Below, piece after piece: positions 44,347 to 53,511 of a DNA stretch of 64,000 nt. The notes beneath the pieces were generated by a model. It saw nothing but the letters and a program-made list of their open reading frames with translations. It was not told the DNA's origin and ran no database searches. Numbering within the stretch: the first letter of the stretch is position 1; each line of letters begins with the position of its first letter. The position numbers were made by a program, and so were the translations under genes. Source of the DNA: an uncultured Allorhizobium sp. (GTDB lineage Bacteria; Pseudomonadota; Alphaproteobacteria; Rhizobiales; Rhizobiaceae); NCBI GenBank assembly GCA_958439205.1, contig OY288189.1:372001-436000 (forward strand). Direction: 5' to 3'.

Positions 44347-45303
44347 ATGAGCGGCATTATCGGCATCACCATGGGCGATCCCTGCGGCGTCGGCCCCGAA
44401 ATCTCGGTCCGCGCCCTGGCCGAGATGTCGGCAGAAGACCGCGCGGCCACGCGCATCTACGGCAATCTCGCGACCTTGAACGCCGCACGTGACGCACTGG
44501 GCCTGTCCATCGATCTCGTGCCCAATGTCGTCGACGTCGAGGTGGAAGGCGCTCCGCTTCCCTGGGGCACTTTGAGCCCCGTCGCGGGCGACGCCGCCTT
44601 CCGCTTTATCGAAAAGGCAGTCCGCGATGCAGAAGCCGGAACGATTGGCTGCATCGTCACGGCCCCGATCAACAAGGAAGCCCTGAACCTTGCCGGCCAC
44701 CATTATGACGGCCATACCGGGATGCTGCGCAGCCTCACAGGCTCGAAGGCCGCCTACATGCTGCTTGCCTCGGAACGCCTGAAGGTCATTCATGTCTCGA
44801 CCCATGTCTCGCTGCAGGAAGCGATCCGCCGGGCGACGACCGAACGCGTGCTCGCGACCATCAAGGCCGGCAACGACCACCTGAAGCGTATCGGCTATGA
44901 CAAGCCGCGCATCGCGGTTGCCGGCGTCAATCCGCATTGCGGCGAAAACGGCCTGTTTGGCACCGAAGATGACGACCAGATCGCACCGGCGGTCGCGGCT
45001 GCGCGCGCCGAGGGCATCGACGTGCAGGGGCCGATCTCCGCCGACACCGTCTTTTACCGCGCCTATTCCGGCGCCTTCGATCTCGTGGTCGCGCAATATC
45101 ACGACCAGGGCCACATCCCGATCAAGCTTGTCGCCTTCGACACAGCCGTCAACGTCTCCGTCGAACTGCCGATCGACCGCACCTCGGTCGACCACGGCAC
45201 CGCCTTCGACATCGCCGGCAAGGGCATCGCCAACCACGGCAACATGAATTCCGCGATCGCCTATGCCCGCAAGCTGGTCGCCGGCAAGACAAAGCAAGGA
45301 TGA
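44347..45303 (+). CDS. pdxA2: PdxA2-type 4-phospho-tetronate dehydrogenase
   Basis: A 318-residue PdxA-family dehydrogenase. The start [14 protein letters not shown], the metal-binding [14 protein letters not shown], the signature [15 protein letters not shown] and the ending [25 protein letters not shown] are all clear. PdxA itself makes vitamin B6, but a copy in a catabolic operon with a DtnK-type kinase fits PdxA2, which oxidises and decarboxylates 4-phospho-D-threonate or 4-phospho-D-erythronate to dihydroxyacetone phosphate. The ATG at 44347 lies one base after the preceding stop. The kinase gene is at 47232 on the other strand. Confidence 0.88.
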   Translation: MSGIIGITMGDPCGVGPEISVRALAEMSAEDRAATRIYGNLATLNAARDALGLSIDLVPNVVDVEVEGAPLPWGTLSPVAGDAAFRFIEKAVRDAEAGTIGCIVTAPINKEALNLAGHHYDGHTGMLRSLTGSKAAYMLLASERLKVIHVSTHVSLQEAIRRATTERVLATIKAGNDHLKRIGYDKPRIAVAGVNPHCGENGLFGTEDDDQIAPAVAAARAEGIDVQGPISADTVFYRAYSGAFDLVVAQYHDQGHIPIKLVAFDTAVNVSVELPIDRTSVDHGTAFDIAGKGIANHGNMNSAIAYARKLVAGKTKQG

Positions 45304-45308
45304 CCTCG

Positions 45309-46421
45309 ATGACTGCATCCATCACCCTTCACCAGCCCCGCCGTCTGATCGTCGGAGCCGGAACGATCGGGGAGGTCGGCAACCTTGTGGCGGATGCCAC
45401 CGCGGCACTCGTCATTGCCACGCCGATCACCGCAGGTTTTGTCGATCGCCTGAAGCTTCCTGGAAAAATCGAGATCTTCGACGCGATCCCGGGTGAACCC
45501 GACGTGGCGACGCTGGACGCGGCGCTTGCCGTTGCTCGCCGGGTCAGGCCCCAGGTCGTGGTGGGCCTTGGCGGCGGATCGGTTCTCGATGTGGCCAAGC
45601 TCGTGGCCGCGCTCTGGGACAGCGAGCAGACGCTGGCTGATGTCGCCGGACCCAACAAGGTTGCCGGTCGCAATACTCGGCTGATCCAGGTCGCGACGAC
45701 TGCGGGCACGGGATCGGAAGCCGGCATACGATCGCTGATCACCGACCCAGTGAAGGGTGCGAAGATCGCGGTTGAAAGTCCGCACATGATCGCCGACGTG
45801 GCCGTTCTCGATCCTCAGCTGACCTTCACCGTGCCCTCGGCCGTCACTGCCGCAACCGGCGTCGATGCCATGGCCCATTGCGTCGAAGCCTTTACCAACA
45901 AGCGCGCCCATCCGATGATCGACGGCTTTGCCCGCATGGGCTTCCGCCTCGTTGGCAAATACCTTGCCCGAGCCGTCAAGGATGGCTCCGACACCGAAGC
46001 ACGCGAAGGCATGATGCTCGCCTCTTACTACGGCGGGATCTGCCTCGGTCCGGTCAACACGGCAGCGGGTCACGCAATCGCCTATCCACTCGGCACACGC
46101 CTCGGCCTGCCACACGGGTTGGCAAACGCCATCGTCTTCCCGCATGTGCTGGCCTTCAACCAGCCAGTCGTCAGCGAAAAGACGGCGGAAGTGGCCGAAG
46201 CGCTGGGCTTCAGTGCCAACTCGGCTGATGCCCTGCTGGAAAACGCCTGCCGCTTCTGCACGGATATCGACATCGAGATGCAGCTCTCTCGGCACGGCGC
46301 GAAGGAAGATGCTCTGGCAGGCTACGCGACAGAAGCTCACGCCAATCGCCGCCTGATGGACAACAATCCGGCCGACATGGCTGTCGAAGATGTCCTCGCG
46401 ATCTACAGGGCGGCCTATTAA
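45309..46421 (+). CDS. Iron-containing (group III) alcohol dehydrogenase
   Basis: A 370-residue metal-dependent alcohol dehydrogenase. The NAD-binding VVGLGGGSVLDVAK, the TAGTGSEAG loop and the metal-binding GHAIAYPLGTRLGLPHG, which supplies two histidines, are present. AAGGA eight bases before supports the ATG at 45309; an ATG at 45300 overlapping the PdxA2 stop is an alternative. It would oxidise a hydroxy acid or polyol or reduce the matching aldehyde. With PdxA2 and the sialidase-fold protein it forms one rightward operon. Confidence 0.92.
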   Translation: MTASITLHQPRRLIVGAGTIGEVGNLVADATAALVIATPITAGFVDRLKLPGKIEIFDAIPGEPDVATLDAALAVARRVRPQVVVGLGGGSVLDVAKLVAALWDSEQTLADVAGPNKVAGRNTRLIQVATTAGTGSEAGIRSLITDPVKGAKIAVESPHMIADVAVLDPQLTFTVPSAVTAATGVDAMAHCVEAFTNKRAHPMIDGFARMGFRLVGKYLARAVKDGSDTEAREGMMLASYYGGICLGPVNTAAGHAIAYPLGTRLGLPHGLANAIVFPHVLAFNQPVVSEKTAEVAEALGFSANSADALLENACRFCTDIDIEMQLSRHGAKEDALAGYATEAHANRRLMDNNPADMAVEDVLAIYRAAY

Positions 46422-46447
46422 GCCTTCCGGCGTCGCGACCAAGTGGA

Positions 46448-46467
46448 AAGGGGCCTTTTGGCCCCTT
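46448..46467. terminator. Bidirectional hairpin between convergent genes
   Basis: AAGGGGCC-TTTT-GGCCCCTT is a perfect 8-bp stem between the iron alcohol dehydrogenase and the GntR gene, which converge here. No long T-run follows on either side, so its strength is uncertain. Confidence 0.6.
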
Positions 46468-46503
46468 GTCTGTTCCTGAATTTCGCGACTGTGCAGGCGT
46501 GAC

Positions 46504-47229
46504 TCAGGCTTCCGGCAGGGCAGCCAGTGAGGCACTCGTCTGGAAGAGACGGGCGCGCGAACCGGTCAGATGGGCATGCATGAGTTCCTTCGCCCGGGCG
46601 CCCTCCCCGGCCGCGATCGCCGTCGCAATCGCCTCATGCTCGGCAAACACGCGTGATAATCCGGCGGTGTCCCGTTTGACCGAGACACCGTGGAAGCGCA
46701 TGCCGACGGCGATGTGATCCTTCAGGGCCTCCATGGCCGTCGAGAAATAGGTGTTGTTGGCGGCGCGGGCGATCGCCAGGTGGAACTGGAAGTCGGCATC
46801 CTCGCGGTGGGCCTGGCGGTTGGTCGCGTCTCGCATCAATTCCAGCGCCTCGCGGATAGAGGCGAGGGTGGCCGGGGTATGGCGCATGGCCGCAGCCTCT
46901 GCCGCCGCCGGCTCCAGGGTCAAACGGAACTCATAGCAGTTCAGGAGATCAGCCACGTTTTCGAGCTGCCCGAAACCAAGTGGCTGCTTCATGCCGACCG
47001 AGCGCACGAAACTGCCGGCACCACGCCGCGAATAGATGAAGCCCTGCTCGCGCAGACGCCGCAGTGCCTCGCGAATAATCGGACGAGACACCTCAAACTC
47101 GATCGCCAGATCGTGTTCGGTCGGCAATCGCTCATCCGGTTGGTAAGACCCCGATTTGATCGCGCGATGCATGCGCTCGAATACCAGATCCGCCAGGCTC
47201 TTGCGTGCCGTTCCGCTTTGCAGTCCCAT
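46504..47229 (-). CDS. GntR-family regulator, FadR/FCD subfamily
   Basis: A 241-residue regulator: winged helix-turn-helix in residues about 10-75 (LPTEHDLAIEFEVSRPIIREALRRLREQGFI) and an all-helical FCD domain with the metal-binding His positions in the second half (DFQFHLAIARAANN, FAEHEAIATAI). The ATG at 47229 lies two bases after the kinase stop, so it is cotranscribed with that gene; the longer upstream frame lies inside the kinase gene. Likely repressor of the 36071-48263 module, with the palindrome at 43007 as a possible site. Confidence 0.92.
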   Translation of the reverse strand: MGLQSGTARKSLADLVFERMHRAIKSGSYQPDERLPTEHDLAIEFEVSRPIIREALRRLREQGFIYSRRGAGSFVRSVGMKQPLGFGQLENVADLLNCYEFRLTLEPAAAEAAAMRHTPATLASIREALELMRDATNRQAHREDADFQFHLAIARAANNTYFSTAMEALKDHIAVGMRFHGVSVKRDTAGLSRVFAEHEAIATAIAAGEGARAKELMHAHLTGSRARLFQTSASLAALPEA

Positions 47230-47231
47230 TG

Positions 47232-48263
47232 TCAGCCCCTGCCCCCATGCAGTTTTTCGGCGAGCGTCACCAATGTTTCCGGCACTCCGAATCCGCCTGA
47301 TTTGGCGATGATACATTGCCCACCGGCATAGGCCAGCCCGAGCCCTGGCAGGCATTCACCCTGCAAACGAAAATACTCGATCCCCATGCGAGCCATAACG
47401 GCTTCAGCGGTCGAACCACCGCAAAGGAGGAGCGTCCGGGCAATATCAGTCAAACCGGGATGCACTGACGACGCAAGGTTTCGAGCGACCTCCTCCGAGC
47501 TTATCTCTGTGTCCCCGGAAACCGCCTGCACGAGCATTGGGAATGTCTGAGGCTGTGCGACAAACTCCAGCAAGCCGTTGGGTGCCGGATGGTGGTTCAC
47601 AGCCTCCATCTCGCGCAACCGATCGACCTGCTCCACGGTGATGCGATCATGCGATCCAATGACAAAGAGTGCGGGTCCGATGGGAGGCTCAACCAATTCG
47701 GACATCGGCTGGCCGGTCATCTCGACGGCCAATGCCTCGGCAAGCCCGCGTGCGCCGATGAAGAGATCGATGCCATCGGTGGGGGCGCCCGCCAGAGCAT
47801 CACGCATGTCCTGATCTGTCGCGGCATCGACGACGCGGCATCGCGCTGCATGGTGACCCAAGGCGTTCGCCACGGAGATGGGCGTCGGCACTCCAAAACC
47901 CTGGACATGTCCGTCGCGGACCACGCGGCCAAAGGCAGGAATAGCGGGCGCGACGAGTGCGCGCTTGAATGGAATGGCATCGAGTTCGACTGCGATATGC
48001 CCCTTGAGGCGCGAGTCGACCTTCTTGAACAGCGTGACATCAGGCGGCAGTGCTTCCATCACCTGAAGCATGGCTTGGAGCGCATCTTCTGCAGACCGTT
48101 CCCGCGAGGCCAGATTGATCGACAGCACATCCGGCAACTGCGAAAGCCCTGATGGCACCGCATTCGGCGTCAAGGCGACTTCAGCATGCAGCCCGCGCGC
48201 GGCAAAGGGGGCAGCAGTGTCCAATGCTCCGGTCAGATCATCGGCAATCATGACAAGCACCAT
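47232..48263 (-). CDS. dtnK: Four-carbon acid sugar kinase, DtnK-like, short
   Basis: A 343-residue DUF1537 kinase. The N-terminus MIADDLTGALDTAAPFA and the KKVDSRLKGHIAVELDAI stretch are the substrate-binding part; ILLLCGGSTAEAVMARMG and KSGGFG belong to the ATP-binding half. DtnK-type enzymes phosphorylate D-threonate to 4-phospho-D-threonate, the substrate of PdxA2. It is shorter than the 400-plus residues usual for the family, including the OtnK at 56835, so a loop region is missing. The start at 48263 is preferred; an ATG at 48251 is possible, and an open frame further upstream is not coding. Confidence 0.85.
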   Translation of the reverse strand: MVLVMIADDLTGALDTAAPFAARGLHAEVALTPNAVPSGLSQLPDVLSINLASRERSAEDALQAMLQVMEALPPDVTLFKKVDSRLKGHIAVELDAIPFKRALVAPAIPAFGRVVRDGHVQGFGVPTPISVANALGHHAARCRVVDAATDQDMRDALAGAPTDGIDLFIGARGLAEALAVEMTGQPMSELVEPPIGPALFVIGSHDRITVEQVDRLREMEAVNHHPAPNGLLEFVAQPQTFPMLVQAVSGDTEISSEEVARNLASSVHPGLTDIARTLLLCGGSTAEAVMARMGIEYFRLQGECLPGLGLAYAGGQCIIAKSGGFGVPETLVTLAEKLHGGRG

Positions 48264-48581
48264 CAGGCTCCATGTTGTTATCTTCTTGATCGAAATATGA
48301 TCGCATTTCCATAAGGATGCAACAGCATGATAACAAATCGTGTCTGGAGAATGATCTCGTGGTTTGCACCAATCCGCCTGCTTCTCCAGACATGCCCACC
48401 TGCCCGGCACCGGTTCGAGCGCAGCCCTTTGTCCAGTGCAACTGAGCATCATCCCACGAGCCACCACACTCGGCTCTGTTGCAAACCCGCTTGACAGGAT
48501 CGATTAAAAACTCATACTCGAAATTGGTCAGACAATCTGACCGCCTGCGTATCAGGGGAGTGATACGCTCGGAGGATTTTC
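48264..48581. promoter_or_regulatory. 318-bp divergent control region of dtnK and the uxu-type operon
   Basis: It contains TTGTTATC at 48275-48282 and its reverse complement GATAACAA at 48329-48336, a possible operator pair for the leftward kinase-regulator operon. On the right it has a sigma-70-like promoter, TTGACA at 48491-48496 and CATACT at 48513-48518 (16-bp spacer), and the operator at 48526. No coding region is apparent. Confidence 0.55.
48526..48542. promoter_or_regulatory. GntR-type operator in front of the uxu-type operon
   Basis: GGTCAGA-CAA-TCTGACC has perfect 7-bp arms. It lies 8 bp after the putative -10 hexamer and 40 bp before the regulator start. The motif resembles the GGTC-type half-sites of FadR/UxuR-like repressors and suggests autoregulation. 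Confidence 0.7.
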
Positions 48582-49295
48582 ATGTTCGTGGCTTTGGAGC
48601 CGCGCCGGCTTTATCGCCAGGTCGCGGAGCAGATCCGTGCACTCATCGAGATGGGCGAATTGAAGCCGGGCTCCCGGCTTCCGCCCGAGCGCGAGCTCGC
48701 GGACCGCTTTTCGGTCTCAAGACCGACTGTCCGTGAGGCGCTGATTGTGCTCGAGGTCGAAGGACACATTCAGATCCGGATGGGCTCTGGTGTCTATATC
48801 AGCAGCCGGCCCCGGCCGACCCAGGAGGCGATCGCGCATGATGACAGTGAAGGTCCGCTGGAAATCCTGCAGGCGCGCTGCCTGATCGAAAGCGGCATCG
48901 CGGAAGAGGCCGCAAGGCTTGCGACGGCGGAGGGTCTCAAGCGTATCGACGCCATTCTGGAGCGCATGGAGGGCGGACTGGACGATGGCGCGGTGGCGCT
49001 TGCATGTGACCGCGATTTCCATACGGCGATTGCCGACATCATCGGCAATTCGGCGCTCAAGCACTTCACCGGACTGATCTACGACTCGCGCATGTCGCCG
49101 TATTTCAAGAAGCTGGCCAGCTATTTCGAGGGGCCGCACACCTGGAAGCTGGCGCTCGAAGAGCACCGCATCATTCGCAACGCGATCGCAGCCCGGGACC
49201 CAGATGGTGCCCGAGAGGCCATGAGGCGCCATCTGACGCTGGCGCTGAAGAGATTCTCGGAAAGCTTTGAGGAGGAGCCGACCAGAGAAGACTGA
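48582..49295 (+). CDS. GntR-family regulator, FCD subfamily (UxuR/ExuR-like)
   Basis: A 237-residue regulator with helix-turn-helix RLPPERELADRFSVSRPTVREALIVLEVEGHIQ (about 25-65), then IRMGSGVYIS and a C-terminal FCD effector domain (CDRDFHTAIADIIGNSALKHFT). The layout is that of UxuR/ExuR, which sense hexuronate intermediates. It heads the operon with the TRAP transporter, IdnD-like dehydrogenase, UxuA and UxuB. The palindrome at 48526 is probably its own operator. Confidence 0.92.
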   Translation: MFVALEPRRLYRQVAEQIRALIEMGELKPGSRLPPERELADRFSVSRPTVREALIVLEVEGHIQIRMGSGVYISSRPRPTQEAIAHDDSEGPLEILQARCLIESGIAEEAARLATAEGLKRIDAILERMEGGLDDGAVALACDRDFHTAIADIIGNSALKHFTGLIYDSRMSPYFKKLASYFEGPHTWKLALEEHRIIRNAIAARDPDGAREAMRRHLTLALKRFSESFEEEPTRED

Positions 49296-49353
49296 CCGTT
49301 CAGGCCTCGCGCCCACGGTTTTCCAAAGAGTTCTGTTTCAATGGGAGGAATAC

Positions 49354-50328
49354 ATGAAACTGACACTTAAGACGCTTCTTGGAGCAGCGGCAGTGATTGT
49401 CGCATCCACTGTCTCGGTCCATGCCGAGACCGTTCTGAAATGGGCCCATGTTTACGAGACGTCGGAGCCCTTCCACACGGATTCCGTCTGGGCGGCAGAA
49501 GAGATCGGCAAGCGGACCGAAGGCCGCTACAAGATCGACGTCTTCCCGGCTTCGCAGCTCGGCAAGGAAGCCGACATCAACCAGGGCCTCAAGCTCGGCA
49601 CGGTCGACATCATCATCTCAGGCTCGAGTTTTGCCGCACGCGACCATAATCCGATCGGCGTAACCTACTATCCCTACATCTTCCGCGACCCGAGCCATCT
49701 CCTGGCCTACACGAAAAGCGACGTCTTCAAGAAGTTGACAGCCGGATATGAAGAGAAGACCGGCAACCATATCGTCGCCGTCAGCTACTACGGAACGCGG
49801 CATACGACATCAAACCGCCCGATCGGTAAATGCGCCGATATGGAGGGCCTGAAGATCCGCGTGCCGGATGTGCCGGCCTATCTGGCGATGCCTCGGGCCT
49901 GCGGCGCCAACACAACGCCGATCGCCTTTGCGGAAGTCTACCTCGCCCTGCAGAACGGCACGGTCGAAGCCCAGGAAAATCCGCTGACCACGATCGAAGC
50001 CAAGAAGTTCTACGAAGTGCAGAAGAACATCGTGCTCACCGGCCACATCGTTGACCACCTGAATACGGTGGTTTCCAAGACCCGTTGGGCAAGTCTGTCG
50101 GAGGAAGACAAGGCGATCTTCACCGAGGTGATGCTGGAAGCAGCGGCCCGCACGACGAAGACGATCGAAGCCCGTGAGAAGGCGCTGGTTGACGAGTTCA
50201 AGGCAAAGGGCATCACCGTGACCGAAGTCGACAAGGCTGACTTCGAAGCGAATGTGATCGCCAAAGCGAAGTTCGAGGACTTCGGCTACGACAAGGCTGA
50301 TTGGGAAGCCATCCGCGCCATCAAGTAA
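49354..50328 (+). CDS. TRAP transporter substrate-binding protein (DctP family)
   Basis: A 324-residue periplasmic protein with a Sec signal peptide (cleavage near SVHAET). The DctP core includes LKWAHVYETSEPFHTDSVWAA, GLKLGTVDIIISG and the ligand-binding arginine in GLKIRVPDVP. Family members bind carboxylate-bearing solutes, in line with sugar acids such as gulonate or mannonate. The ATG at 49354 follows GGGAGG; an open frame upstream to 49267 is not used. A terminator-like hairpin follows. Confidence 0.93.
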   Translation: MKLTLKTLLGAAAVIVASTVSVHAETVLKWAHVYETSEPFHTDSVWAAEEIGKRTEGRYKIDVFPASQLGKEADINQGLKLGTVDIIISGSSFAARDHNPIGVTYYPYIFRDPSHLLAYTKSDVFKKLTAGYEEKTGNHIVAVSYYGTRHTTSNRPIGKCADMEGLKIRVPDVPAYLAMPRACGANTTPIAFAEVYLALQNGTVEAQENPLTTIEAKKFYEVQKNIVLTGHIVDHLNTVVSKTRWASLSEEDKAIFTEVMLEAAARTTKTIEAREKALVDEFKAKGITVTEVDKADFEANVIAKAKFEDFGYDKADWEAIRAIK

Positions 50329-50335
50329 GGGCGCC

Positions 50336-50371
50336 GTCCCGGCGCCTGTCCGGCGCCGGGACCTCTTTTTT
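50336..50371 (+). terminator. Terminator-like hairpin after the TRAP binding-protein gene
   Basis: GTCCCGGCGCC and GGCGCCGGGAC form a perfect 11-bp stem with a TGTCC loop, followed by CTCTTTTTT. Because the permease genes follow on the same strand it is probably a partial terminator that keeps the binding protein in excess. Confidence 0.8.
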
Positions 50372-50398
50372 CAAATCATCTAGAATTGGAGCCGACCC

Positions 50399-50974
50399 AT
50401 GACGGAGCACCCGCACGCGCCGATCAGTGTGGAGGAGATGGCGCATGCTTTCGAGGAGGAAGCGGCACCGGTCGATCTTTCGCATCACGCCATCGAGGAC
50501 TGGGTAACGCTGGCAGTTTTCTGGGGCATGGGCCTATCCGTGTTTTTGCAGTTCTTTACCCGCTACGTCCTGAACAACAGCTTTTCCTGGACCGAAGAAA
50601 TCGCCGCCAACTGCCTCGTCGTGGTCGTCTTCATGGGATCCGTCATGTGCGTGCGCACCATGCGGCATATCCAGGTGGACCTGCTGTACCGCTTTCTGCC
50701 GACTCAGGCGGTCAGGGTGCTCGAAACGGTCGTGGACATGATCGGCATCGCCTTCTTCGCCTACATGACCTGGCTGATGTGGCGCTATCTGGAGATTGTC
50801 GGCGGAGAGCGCATGGTCACCGTGGACCTGCCGCGCGGCATCGTCTTCTACACCGTCTTTGCAGCCTTCGCGCTGATGTTTGCCCGCTCTGTCCATAACC
50901 TCGTCAAGGATCTGACGGGGACGAAAACCGCGCGCCAGAAGGCGCAGGAAGACATCAACGCAGGGGGGATCTAA
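50399..50974 (+). CDS. TRAP transporter small permease (DctQ family)
   Basis: A 191-residue protein with four predicted transmembrane helices. The DctQ signature RYVLNNSFSWTEEIAANCLVV and the RTMRHIQVDLLYR loop are clear. It has an extended acidic cytoplasmic N-terminus of about 40 residues. It pairs with the large permease encoded 3 bp later. TTGGAG supports the start. Confidence 0.93.
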   Translation: MTEHPHAPISVEEMAHAFEEEAAPVDLSHHAIEDWVTLAVFWGMGLSVFLQFFTRYVLNNSFSWTEEIAANCLVVVVFMGSVMCVRTMRHIQVDLLYRFLPTQAVRVLETVVDMIGIAFFAYMTWLMWRYLEIVGGERMVTVDLPRGIVFYTVFAAFALMFARSVHNLVKDLTGTKTARQKAQEDINAGGI

Positions 50975-50977
50975 ACC

Positions 50978-52384
50978 ATGCTGCTTCTTATCGGATCCTT
51001 TCTGTTTCTTTTGATCCTCGGCACGCCGGTTGCAGTGTCCATGGCCGTCGCATCGCTCGCCTATCTCGTGATCTATGGCGTTGCCCCAGATATCATTGCG
51101 GCCCAGCGCATGATCGCCGGCGTCGAGAGTTTCCCGCTGATTGCAGTGCCCTTCTTCATCCTGGCCGGCAATCTCATGAACATTGCCGGGGTGACGGGCC
51201 GCATCTACAAGTTCGCTTTGTCGCTCGTCGGCTGGATGAAGGGTGGCTTGGCGCAGGTCAACATCATCGGCTCGGTGGTCTTTTCCGGCATGTCCGGCAC
51301 GGCACTTGCCGATGCCGCCGGCATCGGGACCATCGAAATCAAGGCCATGAAGGACCATGGCTATCCGGTGGAGGCTGCCGTTGGTGTTACCGCCGCCTCG
51401 GCCACGCTGGGTCCCATCTTCCCGCCATCCCTGCCCTTCGTCATTTACGGCATGATGGCCAATGCCTCGATCGGGGCGCTGTTCATGGCTGGCATCATTC
51501 CGGGGGTCGTCATGACGATCCTGATGATGCTGACGGTTTACATCTTCGCCAAGCGCAAGGGTTGGGGCTCTGACACCCCGTTCGAGCTGAAGCAATTGCT
51601 CGCAGCCTCGCTGGAAGTGGTGATCGTCCTTGCCTTCCCTGTCGCCATCTACCTGATGATCCTCGCTGGAATGTCGGTCAACATCGCGGTTCTGATCGGG
51701 CTTGCGGTTCTGGTGGCGCTCGACTGGTATTTCGACTTCTCCGCAGTCATGGCGCTGATGACACCCGTGCTGCTGATCGGCGGCATGACGATGGGCTGGT
51801 TCACGCCGACAGAGGCAGCCGTCGCTGCCGTTCTGTGGTCGCTGTTCCTCGGGCTCGTCCGCTATCGGACCATGACGGTGAGGACGCTGGCGAAGGCATC
51901 GTTCGACACAATCGAGACCACGGCCTCGGTACTGTTCATCGTCACTGCCGCGTCGATCTTTGCCTGGTTGCTGACGGTGAGCCAAGCGGCACAGCTGTTT
52001 GCGGACTTCATGTTCAGCCTGACCGACAATTGGTGGATGTTCCTGATCATCGTCAACATCCTGCTTTTGGTCGTCGGGGCCTTTCTCGATACAATTGCCG
52101 CCATCAGCATCCTCGTGCCGATCCTCATGCCGGTTGCTGCCCGCTACGGCATCGATCCGGTGCATCTCGGGGTCATCATCACCCTCAACCTGATGATCGG
52201 GCTTCTGACCCCACCCGTCGGTATGGTGCTGTTCGTGTTGTCGCGCATCTCCAAGCTCTCGGTGGAAAAGACCACGCTCGCCATCCTGCCCTGGATGATC
52301 CCGCTCTTCCTGGCGCTTGGTCTCATCACATTCATCCCAGCCATCACCATGTGGCTGCCGACACAACTCGGTCTCATCCGTTGA
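50978..52384 (+). CDS. TRAP transporter large permease (DctM family)
   Basis: A 468-residue membrane protein with about twelve helices, of the DctM family. Landmarks are PFFILAGNLMN, GSVVFSGMSGTALADAAGIGTIEIKAM, PPSLPFVIYGMMA and FTPTEAAVAAVLWSL. It forms the sodium-driven channel with DctQ. The typical DctM length is about 425; the extra residues lie in the middle. Confidence 0.95.
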   Translation: MLLLIGSFLFLLILGTPVAVSMAVASLAYLVIYGVAPDIIAAQRMIAGVESFPLIAVPFFILAGNLMNIAGVTGRIYKFALSLVGWMKGGLAQVNIIGSVVFSGMSGTALADAAGIGTIEIKAMKDHGYPVEAAVGVTAASATLGPIFPPSLPFVIYGMMANASIGALFMAGIIPGVVMTILMMLTVYIFAKRKGWGSDTPFELKQLLAASLEVVIVLAFPVAIYLMILAGMSVNIAVLIGLAVLVALDWYFDFSAVMALMTPVLLIGGMTMGWFTPTEAAVAAVLWSLFLGLVRYRTMTVRTLAKASFDTIETTASVLFIVTAASIFAWLLTVSQAAQLFADFMFSLTDNWWMFLIIVNILLLVVGAFLDTIAAISILVPILMPVAARYGIDPVHLGVIITLNLMIGLLTPPVGMVLFVLSRISKLSVEKTTLAILPWMIPLFLALGLITFIPAITMWLPTQLGLIR

Positions 52385-52388
52385 TCGG

Positions 52389-52410
52389 CCGGCCCGCTTG
52401 GGCGGGCCGG
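52389..52410 (+). other. GC-rich hairpin after the large permease gene
   Basis: CCGGCCCGC and GCGGGCCGG pair around TTGG. No T-run follows, so it is more likely an mRNA-stability element than a terminator between dctM and the dehydrogenase gene. Confidence 0.5.
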
Positions 52411-52440
52411 TCTCCGTCTTGAACAAAAGGTCTCTTTGCG

Positions 52441-53511
52441 ATGCAAACCCGCGTTGCCCGCCTTCATGCCGAACGCGACCTGCGCGTTGAGCATCTCGAT
52501 TATCCGACATGTCGCGCTGGCGAGGTGCGACTTGCCATGGCAGCGGGCGGCATCTGCGGCTCCGACCTGCATTACTATCAGGATGGCGGCTTTGGGCCGG
52601 TTCGTGTCCGCGAACCCATCATCGCCGGTCACGAAGCCTCGGGCTTCGTGGAGGAAATTGGCGACGGTGTTTCAGGTCTTGAACTTGGGCAACTTGTTGC
52701 GGTCAATCCGTCCCAACCCTGCGGCCAGTGCCAGTATTGCCGGATCGGGCAACCCATTCACTGCCTGGACATGCGCTTCATGGGCTCGGCCATGCGCTTG
52801 CCGCATGAAGACGGCATGTTTCGCGAACACTTGGTCGTGCCCGCCATTCAATGCCACCCGGTCGGCGGCGACGTCACACCGGGAGAAGCGGCCTGCGCAG
52901 AGCCGCTGGCGGTCTGCCTCCATGCCATCGCCCAGGCCGGCGACCTCAGGGGCAAGGCCGTTCTTGTCACGGGCGCGGGGCCGATTGGCCTTTTGACCGT
53001 GGCTGCCGCCCGTCATGCAGGTACCGGCCAGATCGTGGTCACGGATCTGGCTGATTCCGCCCTGTTGCGGGCGGTCTCAATGGGTGCCACGCAAGCCATC
53101 AATATGAAAAGCGAGCCGGACGGACTTCTGCCCTTCACGGAGCACAAGGGCTATTTCGACGTGGTCTTCGATTGCTCAGCGGCTGGACCTGCCCTGCGCT
53201 CCGCCTTTGCGACAATCAAGCCGCGGGGCATTCTGGTCCAGGTCGGCGTGACCGGCGACATCACCATTCCCCTCAACGCACTGGTCGGCAAGGAAATCGT
53301 CTGGCGCGGCTCGCAGCGGTTCCATGAGGAATTCTCTGATGCCGTCGCGTTGATCTCGACGCGCGAGATCGATGTGCGTCCGATCATCTCGCACAGTTTC
53401 CCACTGGATGCGGTGGTGGAGGCCTTTGAACAGGCCGGTGACAGGTCGACGGCCTGCAAGGTGCAGATCACATTTCAACAGACGGATGAAAGCCTAAAGG
53501 ACGAGAGATGA
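52441..53511 (+). CDS. Zinc-dependent dehydrogenase, L-idonate/L-gulonate 5-dehydrogenase-like
   Basis: A 356-residue medium-chain dehydrogenase close to E. coli IdnD (GGICGSDLHYYQ, AVNPSQPCGQCQYC, MRFMGSAMRLPHEDG, AEPLAVCLHA). Catalytic zinc ligands are Cys39, His64 and Glu65; structural zinc ligands are Cys94, Cys97, Cys100 and Cys108. IdnD oxidises L-idonate to 5-ketogluconate, but related enzymes oxidise L-gulonate at C5 to D-fructuronate. Because UxuA and UxuB follow, which use fructuronate and mannonate, the L-gulonate reaction fits the operon better. Its stop overlaps the uxuA start by four bases. Confidence 0.88.
   Translation: MQTRVARLHAERDLRVEHLDYPTCRAGEVRLAMAAGGICGSDLHYYQDGGFGPVRVREPIIAGHEASGFVEEIGDGVSGLELGQLVAVNPSQPCGQCQYCRIGQPIHCLDMRFMGSAMRLPHEDGMFREHLVVPAIQCHPVGGDVTPGEAACAEPLAVCLHAIAQAGDLRGKAVLVTGAGPIGLLTVAAARHAGTGQIVVTDLADSALLRAVSMGATQAINMKSEPDGLLPFTEHKGYFDVVFDCSAAGPALRSAFATIKPRGILVQVGVTGDITIPLNALVGKEIVWRGSQRFHEEFSDAVALISTREIDVRPIISHSFPLDAVVEAFEQAGDRSTACKVQITFQQTDESLKDER

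Noticed and set aside
50534..52510. 658-residue minus-strand frame opposite the TRAP permease genes
   Set aside because: His/Asp/Glu-rich translation without domains, entirely shadowing dctQ and dctM.
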